Shown here piece by piece: positions 1-10,039 of a stretch of DNA of 64,000 nucleotides. The first letter of the stretch is position 1, and the number at the start of each line of letters is the position of its first letter. The notes beneath the pieces were generated by a model. The model was given only the letters and a program-made list of their open reading frames with translations. It had not been told where the DNA came from and ran no database searches. Source of the DNA: Tupaia tana (lineage: Eukaryota; Chordata; Mammalia; Scandentia; Tupaiidae); contig JAKSZU010000012.1 in assembly GCA_026018925.1 (NCBI GenBank), positions 25,843,814 to 25,907,813 of the forward strand, written 5' to 3'. The translations under genes were made by a program, and so were the position numbers.

Positions 1-455
1 GAGGACATAAAAGTAGTGAAAATACTTAAGGAGAATAAGACAGTGTGCAATAGGGGGGTGAAGAGAAGAGGACAGAGAAAGATAGCAAGAGAACAAATAA
101 AGAAGCATGACGTTAGTGGGACATAGATACGGCTTTTTACCTGTTGATGATGACATGTATAGTATTCTCAACTGGATTGGTCTGAGAAGTATTTCATGAT
201 GGGTAAAGTCTTTTTACAAGAAAAATGAGAAATAGTGATTGGTTAAAAAAAATAATTGGAATAATATTAATAATGAACGGGAAAAACAAAAGATACTGAA
301 TGATGAAGTGGGGATTTTAATGTCTCGGTATTGACTGACATGCGTGGCATTCCCTTTTGAAAAAGCAGTGTAATACACTGTAAAGTTATATGCAATTCAA
401 TGTAACATAAACAATATTATATGATAATAAACAAAACAAAACAAAACAAAAAAAG
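1..455 (+). mobile_element. L1 3' UTR fragment, sense strand
   Basis: The sequence matches the L1 3' UTR seen again at 28870-29320 and 60440-60900 in this window (shared GTTGATGATGACATGTATAG and CAACTGGATTGGTCTGAGAA segments) and ends in an A-rich (AAAAC)n tail near 425-455. The 5' end lies outside the window. It is one of the youngest L1 lineages here, because the three copies are very similar. Confidence 0.85.
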
Positions 456-882
456 ATCCTAAAAAGTAAAGGGAAATTACGTGACTTGGCAATCTATTTT
501 CCCACCAATAGCTTGCTTTAAGAAAACCAATCTCCAGACTGACAGAAGAGGGCGCTTTTAAACTAGGAACTTTTCAGCAAAATTATGGGAAATAGGGAAA
601 ATCAGTTTATCTGTAAAATGCTAAAGAAAGAAGGAAAGAGAATTGAACCATACACACAAATTAACCAAAAATATGTCAAAAACATAAGTCTAAGAGCTAC
701 AAGTATGAAACTCTTAGGAGAAAATATAGAAGTAAAACTTAATGACCTTGGATGAGGAAATGTTTTCTCAGATAACACCCAAAGAACAAGCAACCAAATA
801 AAAAATATCACATAACTTGGACATTATAAAAACAAGAATGAAAACAAAAAACATGGGAATAAACCCCAACTCTACGTCCTAA

Positions 883-888
<6 letters not shown>

Positions 889-918
<30 letters not shown>
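889..918. repeat. (AT)n microsatellite
   Basis: About 30 bp of alternating AT. It grew out of the left target-site duplication of the adjacent SINE. Confidence 0.9.
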
Positions 919-1172
919 TTTTTTTTTTTTTGGAGAGGTTTTTGCTATAGGGCGCATGCGCTCGCCAGACAGAGAGACAGAAAGCAAGAAATCACCCCCC
1001 CAGGGGGAGATGGCCACGCCACAATGCCCTCTCCTCCATTCTCCTCTGGGGATCTTGGGCACGCACGCACACGTGCCCAGCGTGAGTTTTAAGCCACCGG
1101 GTCCGGGACGTGAACCGTGGTCGACTACATGAGAGTCCAGTGACATAGCCATTATGCTAACCGCTGGTCCCT
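919..1172 (-). mobile_element. tRNA-derived SINE with target-site duplication
   Basis: Full-length antisense copy: poly-T, CTATAGGGCGCATGCGCTCG, a GA-rich stretch, a C6/G6-type palindrome, then the tRNA-like head ending CCGCTGGTCCC. A 13 bp direct repeat GTCCTAAGGATAT flanks the insertion (876-888 and 1173-1185). Confidence 0.93.
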
Positions 1173-1206
1173 GTCCTAAGGATATTTTGAAGAAAGTAAA
1201 AACACA

Positions 1207-1499
1207 ACTCAGGTCCATCCATTGCAGTGCAGGCTGTGGTGTGCTGAGTTGTAGCACTGGAAGTCACTGGACTGACAACTGGTTCAGAATTCAGACAACT
1301 TGGAATAGGACAGGCATACTCCCAAGCATCCAGAATCCTGGCGAGCTTGAGGTGCTTAGGGAAAGTGATCATGTCACGGTAAGGTCCTGTCCAGGGTGAC
1401 TGTCTTTCTCTCTCTATCTCTGTCTGTTTTGCATGTGCGCATATGTGTACACACATGTATACTCTATAATTAATAAGATAAGTAAATTAAAAAAAAACA
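1207..1499 (+). mobile_element. Diverged SINE-like segment
   Basis: The segment finishes with a CTCTCTCTATCTCTGTCTG tract, a Z-DNA-like alternating GT/CA stretch and an A-rich tail, the same order as the local SINE. The head does not match the canonical tRNA-like start. It may be an old or chimeric member, or unrelated. Confidence 0.4.
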
Positions 1500-1939
1500 A
1501 GCCACAGATTGGGAAAATATTTGCAATTATACAACCTACTAAGTTCTAGTATCAAAAATATATAAATAACTCATATCTCAATGTTAAAAAAATAAAAAAA
1601 TTGGACATGGATTTTAAAGGAAACTCTTCTTTTCCAACAAAATATAAAAATAGTCAATTGCCCATGAAAAGATGTGAAGCTTTATTACATAATAATACAG
1701 GACATAGACATACGTATTTAGAACAATGCTAGTAGGGTGCTCAAGAAATTGGGAACTCTAGATTTTGCATATCAAGTCTCATCACTAGGTATATTACTAT
1801 ATATATTCAATAGGAAGGAAGTTAATATATCATAGAGATACTTGCACTCTAATGTTTATTGTGGCACTATTTGCAGTAGTCAAGATATGGAAACAACCTA
1901 AGTGTCTATCAACAGACAAATAGATAAAGTGTAGGTGAT

Positions 1940-1959
1940 ACACACACACACACACACAC
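1940..1959. repeat. (CA)n microsatellite
   Basis: Ten CA units at the end of the old L1 fragment. Confidence 0.9.
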
Positions 1960-2016
1960 GTTGGCCATGTGGAATCGAGTCACCTCTACCACCATGCTAC
2001 CAGCTGGCCCTCACAT
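1959..2016 (-). mobile_element. SINE head fragment
   Basis: The reverse complement reads GGCCAGCTGGTAGCATGGTG followed by a cognate of GTTCGAGTCC, which is the tRNA-like head of the older SINE subfamily. The body is missing. Confidence 0.55.
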
Positions 2017-2025
2017 GATTGGTTT

Positions 2026-3750
2026 TATATACATTATGCATACTTAATATTAATCTATTTCAGGAAAATAAAAATTCAGTACTCACTGGCAATCTATCTT
2101 GAACCTTCTATTCTTAAGGTCTTGTTTTTGTTTAATTAATCACATTTTTATTTCTTAAGTATCACATTCTACCCATTTGACTTTGCAGGGTGATTAACTC
2201 AGAGACTCTCCCTAAGCCTTTGGGGGATGATAGTGACTCTGCTTGGGGAATCATAGACAAGAGAGCTGAGAGGAAAGCTTTCTCCCTTAGGAAGAAGAAA
2301 ATGCTGGACCCTTGTATCTCCAGCCTCTTCAGGGCCAACAAGGCTATCTTTCCCTGGGGAAACAGGGGAAACTAAAATCAAACATATACTCTCTTTTCTG
2401 AGAGCCAGGATATAGAAGATTCAGAGAGACAGAGCTGAGGACTTTTCTCCTTAGCAGAGATCAGTATCTCCATACAGTAAGTTTGGCCCGATGAGAATAT
2501 GAAGACAAGAAGACACTTCTGTGATATTAGGCATCTGCTTAAGCAGGGATTGTGGGGCACTAGCCCTGGGCTTGCAGCCAGGAAAGCCGCAGGGTCAAAG
2601 TATGAGGATCAGGCCGTGATGGGAGGTAGGGAAGAGCATTTGGGAAGAGACGTGACACAAGACTCGATGGAGGTGGTTGTACAAAGGCTGAGCCCAGACC
2701 CTGTTCTCTTTGGAGAGCACTTTGGGTCAGACTGAGGTTTAAGAATATGAAGCAGAGGAGGAAGTAGAACATATCTTGATTAGCCTTCACCGAACCTTTT
2801 TGGGAGCGTAAGGGAGAATGGAAAAAAATTTTAGTCACCCTGCCTTGATCATCATTAAATAGACTACTTCACTCCTCTGCCTTTTATTCCAGTTCTCACT
2901 TTCTAGAAGATCTGCTCCTCCTTCTGCTCTTCTAGCTTCCTTTTTCCCCTCTTTTCTCTCAGTAAAATCTCATTACTTTCAGTTTCATCTTTTTCCCATT
3001 TTCACTCTATCATGTAGATGTAATTTTTTTGTCGTCTCACTTTTATTCTCCCCACTCTTTTTCTCAGTCTCTTTCACTGATCAGCCCAAACTCACCCACT
3101 CTTCACAGCTTCCTCCAAGCCTGTTAAATCACAGTGGAAGCAAATTGGTAACACCATTTTCTTTTCAACCATTTTCCCTCTTTACCTCATCATTATTTAC
3201 TGATCTATATCTTTTTTTCTTTGTTTCTTCAAGGCCCTATTGAATGGGTTTGATGTCACACTCAATAATTTTCTAAGACTAAGGCAAATTTCTGACACTT
3301 TTGTTATAATTCCAATTTGACACCCAGAAAGATGACAGAGAAAAGTCTTTGCACAGGTAAAGCTCATCCTGACACCAAAATCCACCATCTTCTAATCACT
3401 GGAAAGGGTCCCTCATACAGTAGCCCATTCGAGACTCAAATATTACTTCTAGAAAACTGTCTGCAGGCCACTTGGAATTCTAAGGTGAGCACAGAAATCT
3501 TATTAACTTGGGCATAGAAATCCAACAACTGGAAAAAAGATAGAGTGATACAAACACAGAGGCTACGAGAAGAAGCATGTGAGTACTTTGAGAGTAAAGT
3601 TACCCTTTAATTGAGAGGCCAGGAATCCTGAGGCTAATGTATAACTCTTACCCTGGGATTCTGATACCACTGGCCATGCACTGCTGATTCTCTTAAACAT
3701 AGATGGCATACTGATAGGTAGGTGTACACTTAGAATCACGTAGAAATGTC
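2026..3750. other. Non-genic stretch, no recognised element
   Basis: No credible coding frame. It includes a palindromic TCCCTGGGGA at 2351-2360, which fits the EBF/Olf-1 consensus TCCCNNGGGA but lies 7.7 kb from the nearest receptor. A long pyrimidine-rich tract spans about 2860-3190. Short frames here have no family resemblance. Confidence 0.5.
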
Positions 3751-3755
3751 TGGAT

Positions 3756-4045
3756 GGGCGCCAGCAGATGGCATAGTGGTTATGTTGCCGGACATGGCCA
3801 ACCGCGGTTTGAGTCCCGCACTTGGTGGCTTCAAAATCACCCCAGACATATGTGCATGGTATGCCTGCCCAAGATCCTGAGAGGAGAATGGAGGAGGAGA
3901 AGGGGAAATCGCCCCATAGGGCGATTTCTCACTTTCCCTCTCATTGTCTCTGTCTCTGTTTCTCTCTCTCCTATAAGTGCATGTGTCCTAAGACAAAAAC
4001 CTCACAAACAAACAAATAAAAAAACAAAAAACAAACAAAAAAAAA
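3756..4045 (+). mobile_element. tRNA-derived SINE
   Basis: Starts GGGCGCCAGCAGATGGCATA, has a recognisable B box (GTTTGAGTCCC), the GAGAGGAGAATGGAGGAG core, a CT-rich tract and an (AAAC)n/A-rich tail. It is moderately diverged and I see no clear target-site duplication. Confidence 0.9.
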
Positions 4046-4109
4046 CCTGAATGTATTTTTTCCTTTTGCTTACCTCATATGATAGTTATTAAAATTCTTG
4101 TGAATCTTG

Positions 4110-4352
4110 TTGGGATCAGCAGATGGCATAATAGTTACTTTGCTGGACTCCCATATAATTGACCATGGTTCAAGTCCCAGACCCAGCAGCTTAAACTCAT
4201 GCTGGGCACATGTACATGCCCAAAATCCCAAGAGGAGGAGGAGAAGGGATTGTGATGTGGCTATTCCCCTGGAGACTGATTTCTCATGTTCTGTCTGTCT
4301 GTCTCTGTTTCTCCAGTAAGTGCATGTGCCCTATAGCAAAAATCTCTCAAAA
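4110..4352 (+). mobile_element. tRNA-derived SINE with target-site duplication
   Basis: Sense copy from TGGGATCAGCAGATGGCATA to CTATAGCAAAAATCTCTCAA. The direct repeats AAATTCTTGTGAATCTTG and AAATTCTTGAATCTTG flank it. Confidence 0.9.
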
Positions 4353-4962
4353 AAATTCTTGAATCTTGATTGTATTTCATTTTTTCTCAAAAATTCAAAA
4401 GCCTCTGTCACATTCTCTCTCCCCTTCATTCTGGAACACTGATAAGATGTATGTTAGATATTCTCGCTATCTATTTCTCTTACACTCAATATTTTCCATT
4501 TATTTATATTTTCTATTCATCTTCCTCCTTAATAGAGTCTTCTGACCTCCATCTTGATGATTTACAGACTCTTTAGCTGCCTCTAGTCACTGTTAAATTC
4601 ATCCATTCAATTATTACTCATATTGTATTTTTCAGTTATGCCTAGTTATTATTCAAATCTATTCTGTTACTTTTGTAGCTTCCAGTGTCCTGAGCAAAAG
4701 CATTAAAGTGCAGACTTAACCTTCTGGATCAAGGAAAACAAAATAGAGTCACTAAATCAAATCAGAATTCCAGGTCCTAGTACATGCTTTTGCATTTTCT
4801 GTGTATTCATTAGAGATTCATTCTAAAAGTTTCTCCAATGTTATATACTGTCTTACTAATTAGTTCTTCAATTGCGGCTAATTACTATTAAACTTATCTC
4901 CTAAAATCTTAATTTTATTCTATTTTTTTAATATCTGGAAGATAAGATGTTAAAAAAAATAG

Positions 4963-5190
4963 TGATAGAGTGTGTGAGCACGTGGTATAGAGGAAGAAGA
5001 GAGAGAGACACACACAAAGAGAATCACCATCTATAAGGCTCAGTAATGCTTTTATCCCCTTCCTTCAATTCTCTGGCCTACCAGGATCCCAGGCATGTAT
5101 GTGTACATTCAGTATTTTCAGGGTAACTGGGTTGGGGACTCAAACCCTGGTGGGCATGTGTCATCCAGCTACACGGTCTGGTGTGGTCCA
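4963..5190 (-). mobile_element. Old diverged SINE
   Basis: Antisense order is preserved: GA-rich tract, a degraded palindrome, CCAGGATCCCAGGCATGTAT, then GGGACTCAAACCCTGGTGGG as a decayed B-box region. It is clearly older than the flanking copies. Confidence 0.65.
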
Positions 5191-5301
5191 GATTTTTGTC
5201 ATAGAAGCTGAGCTGACTTATTTCCTTTAAGTGTGCTCATCCTTTGCTATATTTTCAAGTGTATCATTCCTTTCTTAAAATTTAGTAAGTTTAATATTCT
5301 T

Positions 5302-5570
5302 GGGACTAGCAAATGGTATAGTGGTTATATCACTGGACTGCCATGTAGTCAACTGCATTTTGAGTCCCAGGCCTAGTAAATTAAAATTCACACTGGGTAC
5401 ATGTGCGTGCATGCTCAAAATCCCAAGAGGAGAATGGAGAGGAAGGGACTGTGGGGTGCCACCTCCCTGGGGGAGTGATTTCTCATTTTCTGTCTATTCA
5501 TCTCTCTGTGTCTTTCTAGAGAGTGCACTAGCCCTATTGTCAAAAATCTCTCAAAAAAAAAAAAAAAAAA
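5302..5570 (+). mobile_element. tRNA-derived SINE with long target-site duplication
   Basis: Sense copy beginning GGGACTAGCAAATGGTATAG and ending in an 18 bp A tail. The flanking direct repeat TTAGTAAGTTTAATATTCTT occurs at 5282-5301 and 5572-5591, a near-perfect 20 bp duplication. Confidence 0.95.
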
Positions 5571-5759
5571 CTTAGTAAGTTTAATATTCTTTGTCAAATA
5601 ACTCCAATGTGTCTAGTTTTTAGAAATTCAATCTTACTATCATTTTTTGTGGACTTTTATTCATGATTTTATTTTCAATTGATTTTTTTTTTTCTGAAAA
5701 CAGATTGATTTTTTTCAAGTTCTATGTTGAAATTCTTTGAGACCTGATATAGAAGTTTG

Positions 5760-6273
5760 TACCTCACAAAAGAGTTGGAATATGTTCTCTTATTTCCTGG
5801 TACTGCTGCCAATCCTGGAGAACTTTAAATTCCTTTTCGAGCCAAACAATTTGTATGAACGCAGGCTTCAAAGTCACTTGAAATCCACTCTATGGTTCAA
5901 TATTGACAAAGAATGTTTTTCTCCTATAACAACCTATGATGTAGTTGGTTTTCTTTCTTTCTTTTTTATTTTATGATCATCAGTAGTGTGTTAGATAATT
6001 ATGTTGTCTTTGAAGTTCCAGGTAAGAGTGAGGATGCAAGGAGAAAAGTATGTTTATTTCTAGTGTGAATCTTCACTCTGCATGATGTATTCCATAAATT
6101 TCTAAGTTGGGGGCCACCTATGCTTATGCCTGGGTCTTATTTTATTAGTTTTTCTAAAGTTGTATGTGTTTATCATGTTTAAAATCATGTTTTGAAGTAT
6201 ATCTACATTGCAGGATGACTGGATCTAGCCAATTAACATATGCATCCAAAATACAAAGTAGAATAGTTGTTTC
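5760..6273. other. AT-rich intergenic DNA
   Basis: No gene seen. A 79-codon frame at 5737-5976 has no recognisable motif and no family resemblance. The piece near 6190-6245 may be the end of an old L1. Confidence 0.5.
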
Positions 6274-6545
6274 GATGTGGTTTTTTTTATTTTTTTAAGA
6301 GGTTTTTGCTATAGGGCGCGTGCGCTCGCCAGAAAGACAGAGAGAGACAGAGAGATAGAAAGTGAGAAATCACCCCCCGGGAGGATGGCCACACTGCAAT
6401 CCCTTCTCCTCCATTCTCCTTTCGAGATCTTGGGCACACACGCACATGTGCCTGGCATGAGTCTAAGCCACTGGGTTCAGAACTTGAACCACGGTTGCCT
6501 ACATGGGAGTTCAGCGACATAGCCATTGTGCTAACTGCTGGTCCC
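6274..6545 (-). mobile_element. tRNA-derived SINE with target-site duplication
   Basis: Antisense, near consensus. The 15 bp repeat TAGAATAGTTGTTTC occurs at 6259-6273 and 6546-6560. Confidence 0.95.
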
Positions 6546-6850
6546 TAGAATAGTTGTTTCTAGGAATGGGTATATTTGGGCATGTGGGGTGTTGGGGAAA
6601 TGTTATATTATTATTATTACTTGTACATTCAATCGCTATACATCATTTAGACTGTAAAGAGACTACCCATCATGATATACCTCTCAGTCCAGCCCAGTTG
6701 AGAATACTATACACATCATCATCAACAGGTAATAAACCATATCTGTTTCCCACAAATGTCTTACCTCTCTTTTTTCCCCCCAAATTTCCTTTCCTATACT
6801 CTTCCCTTTTCCCACTCTCCTTCCACTTTGTTACTAGTATCCATAACAAT

Positions 6851-7116
6851 TTTTTTTTTTTTGAGAGAGATTTTCGCTATAGGGCGCGTGTGCTCGTCAG
6901 ACAGACAGAGAGAGACATAGAGACAGAAAGCGAGAAATCACCCCCCAGAGGGGATGGTCATGCCGCAATCCCTTCTCCTCCATTCTCCTCTCGGGATCTT
7001 GGGCATGCACGCACACGTGCCCAGCATGAGTTTTAAGCCACCGGATCTGGGACACGAACTGCGGTTGACTACATGGGAGTCCAGCGACATAGCCATTACG
7101 CTAACTGCTGGTTCCC
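6851..7116 (-). mobile_element. SINE nested in L1
   Basis: Near-consensus antisense copy. The direct repeat TCCATAACAATTTT lies at its two ends (starts 6840 and 7117). Removing it restores continuity of the surrounding L1 3' UTR. Confidence 0.95.
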
Positions 7117-7340
7117 TCCATAACAATTTTCAATGCTTTTATATCCTCCAGTCTTTCAGTCTCTATCATAGTGTGGACAGTCATTATATGATAAGTGGAG
7201 ACAATGGAATGTTTCTGTTTCATAGCCTGACTTGCATCACTCAGCAATAAACCTTCCATATTTGTCCACTTTCTATCAAATGCCAGGGACTTTTTTAATG
7301 GCTGAATAGTATTCACAGAGTATATGTGCCACAAATTTTT

Positions 7341-7613
7341 TTTTATTTTTTTATTATTTTTTTTTTTTTTTTTGCTATAGGGCGCGTGCGCTCGCCAGAC
7401 AGACAGAGAGAGACAGAGAGACAGAAAGCAGGAAATCACCCCCCAGGGGGGATGGCCACGCCGCAATCCCTTCTCCTCCATTCTCCTCTCGGGATCTTGG
7501 GCACGCACGCACACGCGCCCGGCGTGAGTTTAAGCCGCCGGGTCCGGGACTCGAACCGCGGTCGACTACGTGGGAGTCCAGCGACATAGCCATTACGCTA
7601 ACTGCTGGTTCCC
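7341..7613 (-). mobile_element. SINE nested in L1, very close to consensus
   Basis: Antisense copy with intact CTATAGGGCGCGTGCGCTCG, a perfect C/G palindrome and the B-box complement GGGACTCGAACC. The target-site duplication is based on ATGCCACAATTTTT on either side. It is one of the least diverged copies and serves as a local reference for the family. Confidence 0.95.
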
Positions 7614-9079
7614 TATGCCACAATTTTTCAGTCCATTCATCTGCTTGTGGATATTTGAGTTGGTTCCACATCTTAGCAATCATGAATAATGCCACGATAA
7701 TTAAAGATATGCAAACACTTTTCTGACTGAGCATTCTCCTGTCCTTTGGGTACATACTCAGGAGTGGACTTGCTGGATCATATGGTGGTTCTATTTGAAG
7801 GTCTTTGAGGAACCTCCATATTGTTCTCCACAGTGGTTGGACCAATTTACATTCCCAACAATGTATGAGAGTTCCCCTTTCACCAAATCCCTGCCAGCAC
7901 TTATCATTTTTATTTTTTTTAATCTTAGCCATTCTACTTGGGGTTAGTGGTACCTCACTGTAGTTTTGATCTGTCTGCATCTCCCTTATGATGAGGGATG
8001 TTGAACATTTTTTCATATGTTTTTTGGTTGTTCATATATTTTCCTTAGAGACTTGTTTATTCAGCTCATTTTCCCATCTTTTAATTGGGTTAATCATTTT
8101 CTTCTGGGTAAGCCACTTGAGTTCCCTGTGTATTCTGGTTACCAGGGGCATAGTTTACAAAAGTTTTCTCCCATTCTGATGGTTGTTGATTCATACTAAT
8201 TAATGTGCCCTTTGCTGTGCAGAAGCTTCTTAATCTGATGTAATCCCATTTGTCTATTTTGGAGATTATTGCCTGTGCTTTGGTGGTCTTATTTAAGAAA
8301 TCTTGGCCTACTCCAATGTCTCCCAGAGTTTCCACAGTATTTTCCACCAGTAATTTTATATTTTGAGGTCTTAGGTTTAGATCTTTGATCCACTTTGAGT
8401 TGATTTTGGTTAATGGTGACAGATAGAGGTTCAGATTCATCTTTCTGCAGGTGGATACCCAGCTTTTCCAACACCAGCTGCTAAAGATTTTTCCCTTTCC
8501 CACTGGATTGACTGGTATGGCTTGTCAAAGATGAGTTGGCTATATGTTTTGGGGTTTATTTCTGGGGTTTCTCCTCTATTCCATTGGTCCTCATGTCTGT
8601 TATTGTGCCAATACCATGCTGTTTTGACTATCATGACTTTGTAATACATGTTTGGGTCAAGAAGTGAGATGCCACCCATTCTACTCTTTTGGTGTAGGAT
8701 TGCTTTGGTCTTTTGGGGTTCTTTATGATTCCAGACAAATTATATGATTATCTTTTATATATTGTGAAGAATGTCTCTTGCTATTTTATAGGGATTGCAG
8801 GAAATATATAGATTAATTTAGGTACGATTGCCATTTTGATTATATTGATACTGCCAATCAAGAACATGGGATGCCCTTCTACTTTTTTTGTGTCATTTTC
8901 TATTTCTTTTTAAAGATTTTCATAGTTTTTCCTTATAGAGTTCTTTGAGTTCCTTGGTTAGTTTTATTCTTAGATATCTTATACTTTCTGTGGCTATGAT
9001 AAAAGGAATTAGTTTCTTTAGTTCTGCCTCTGCTTGTTTTTTGTATATAGAAATGCCATAGATTTTTGTAAGCTAAATG

Positions 9080-9210
9080 TTGATCAAAAGATATACAATT
9101 TAACTTAGATGGGAAGAACAAGTTCTAGATATCTATTGCACAATAAGGCCACTATTGTTAATTTTGTACTTTAAAAATTGTTAAAAGAGTGAATGTAAAC
9201 TTTTCTAACT
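9080..9210 (+). mobile_element. Ancient L1 3' UTR fragment
   Basis: Segments such as GATGGGAAGAACAAGTTCTA and the following TTGTTAATTTTGTACTTTAA resemble the 3' UTR of old mammalian L1 (L1M-type). It lies end to end with the younger antisense L1. Confidence 0.5.
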
Positions 9211-9983
9211 GCAAATAGTAGTAACTATGGGAGCCTGGGTATTGTCTTCTGTCCCTGGGGTCCATTAAGTAATAAAAACTGGTGTTTAAGTTCATGGAAT
9301 ACCACAAATGCCCTTGGGTTGGAAGCCAATATTAATGCTTTATTTTAATGTATGGATTACACTTAATTTCAGGCCCAAGATTTTTTTTTCCATTTTTTCT
9401 GATGATGAATGTATTTAAGGTGCTCTAGCATGAGTATAAATATAGGTACAGGAATAGGTATTATTATGTGAATAGATATTAGTTAGCATCTGGGTTTGGG
9501 TATGGGTGTGGAACAAGAGAGAGAAACAGGAACATAGACATATGTAATATTTTTATTTATTTTCATCAGGAGATTTGCTCTTTGTATCCCATACATTATC
9601 CTTCTGGATACTGTCAGCTTTCACTCTCTAAAAACATGATAGTGGATGTCATATAATCTTCAGAATGTATTTCTCTACATTAAACTGGATTATTGTCCAA
9701 GATTTAATTTCTTTGATATCTAAATGCTTTATTTAAATAACATTTGATACATACATAATTTATAATTTATGAAATATTAATCAAGAAAACAAATTGAAAA
9801 AAAGTTTTGAAGTTGACATGAGAAATATGTTAGATCAAACAGCAAACACAGGGAAATATTTCATATATTTTATAACCATCTCTTAGGTGTCAAAAATGTG
9901 AGATGAATTACGTGAGTTATATCATTACCCTTACAGATCTTATAGTCTAAGTTCAAAATCATTGCTGATTATGGTAGAACAAA
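9211..9983. promoter_or_regulatory. Proximal upstream region of receptor 1, candidate Olf/EBF site
   Basis: No repeat is recognised in this 770 bp just upstream of receptor 1. TCCCTGGGG at 9252-9260 fits the O/E (Olf-1/EBF) half-site pattern of OR promoters. TTAAGTAAT and TTAATTT nearby are homeodomain-like AT cores, and TATAAATA occurs near 9435. These are short motifs that occur by chance, so this is only a candidate. Confidence 0.25.
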
Positions 9984-10002
9984 CTCCTTCTCTCTTCTTC
10001 AG
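9984..10002 (+). other. Candidate splice acceptor of receptor 1 coding exon
   Basis: A strong polypyrimidine run CTCCTTCTCTCTTCTTC is followed by AG at 10001-10002, leaving 37 nt of 5' UTR before the ATG. OR genes normally splice a non-coding exon to a single coding exon, and the other three receptors here have an AG 36-37 nt before their ATG. Confidence 0.6.
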
Positions 10003-10039
10003 CTACACAAAGACATCCACCCTACTGGAGTCATAGCCA

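Larger units (their letters stand above)
620..1960 (+). mobile_element. Old L1 ORF2 3' portion, interrupted by SINEs
   Basis: Translation-level resemblance to the C-terminal part of L1 ORF2 is visible at 690-810 (ATGAAACTCTTAGGAGAAAA, then an equivalent of the ACACCCAAAGAACAAGCAACC segment) and again at 1840-1930 (TTGCACTCTAATGTTTATTG, CAAGATATGGAAACAACCTA). It is much more diverged than the other L1 copies and is split by a SINE at 919-1172 and a SINE-like segment at about 1207-1499. No reading frame is intact. Confidence 0.75.
4365..5760 (-). mobile_element. Ancient L1 5'-region fragments, probable
   Basis: Between the SINEs the sequence has the T-rich, pyrimidine-biased look of old L1 antisense DNA. 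The stretch around 4590-4690 (TTAAATTCATCCATTCAATT, then TATTGTATTTTTCAGTTATG) resembles the 5' UTR/ORF1 region of ancient L1M elements. Boundaries are poorly defined. Confidence 0.4.
6602..9075 (-). mobile_element. 5'-truncated L1, ORF2 C-terminal part and 3' UTR
   Basis: Antisense L1. The 3' end is at about 6602 (TTGTACATTCAATC). The C-terminal ORF2 domain lies at 7620-8500, with the cysteine-rich module around 7840-7915, and part of the reverse transcriptase 3' region continues to about 9075. Two SINEs are inserted in it (6851-7116 and 7341-7613). Several frameshifts and stops break the frame, so it is dead. Confidence 0.9.

Noticed and set aside
808-1257. 149-codon frame and many similar 60-140-codon frames with repeated LDSHVVDHGSRPGPGGL-like text
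   Set aside because: They are translations of SINE copies; the shared text comes from the tRNA-like head and core.
2351-2360. Perfect EBF-type palindrome TCCCTGGGGA as a promoter of receptor 1
   Set aside because: It is 7.7 kb away with SINE and L1 insertions between; a single 10 bp match is expected by chance at this scale.
2190-2735. Two overlapping frames (61 and 78 codons) as a possible small gene
   Set aside because: No motif, no splice or start context of note, and no resemblance to a known family.
6274-7613. CRISPR-like array of regularly spaced repeats
   Set aside because: The repeats are about 270 bp SINEs at irregular distances with target-site duplications, in a mammalian genome.
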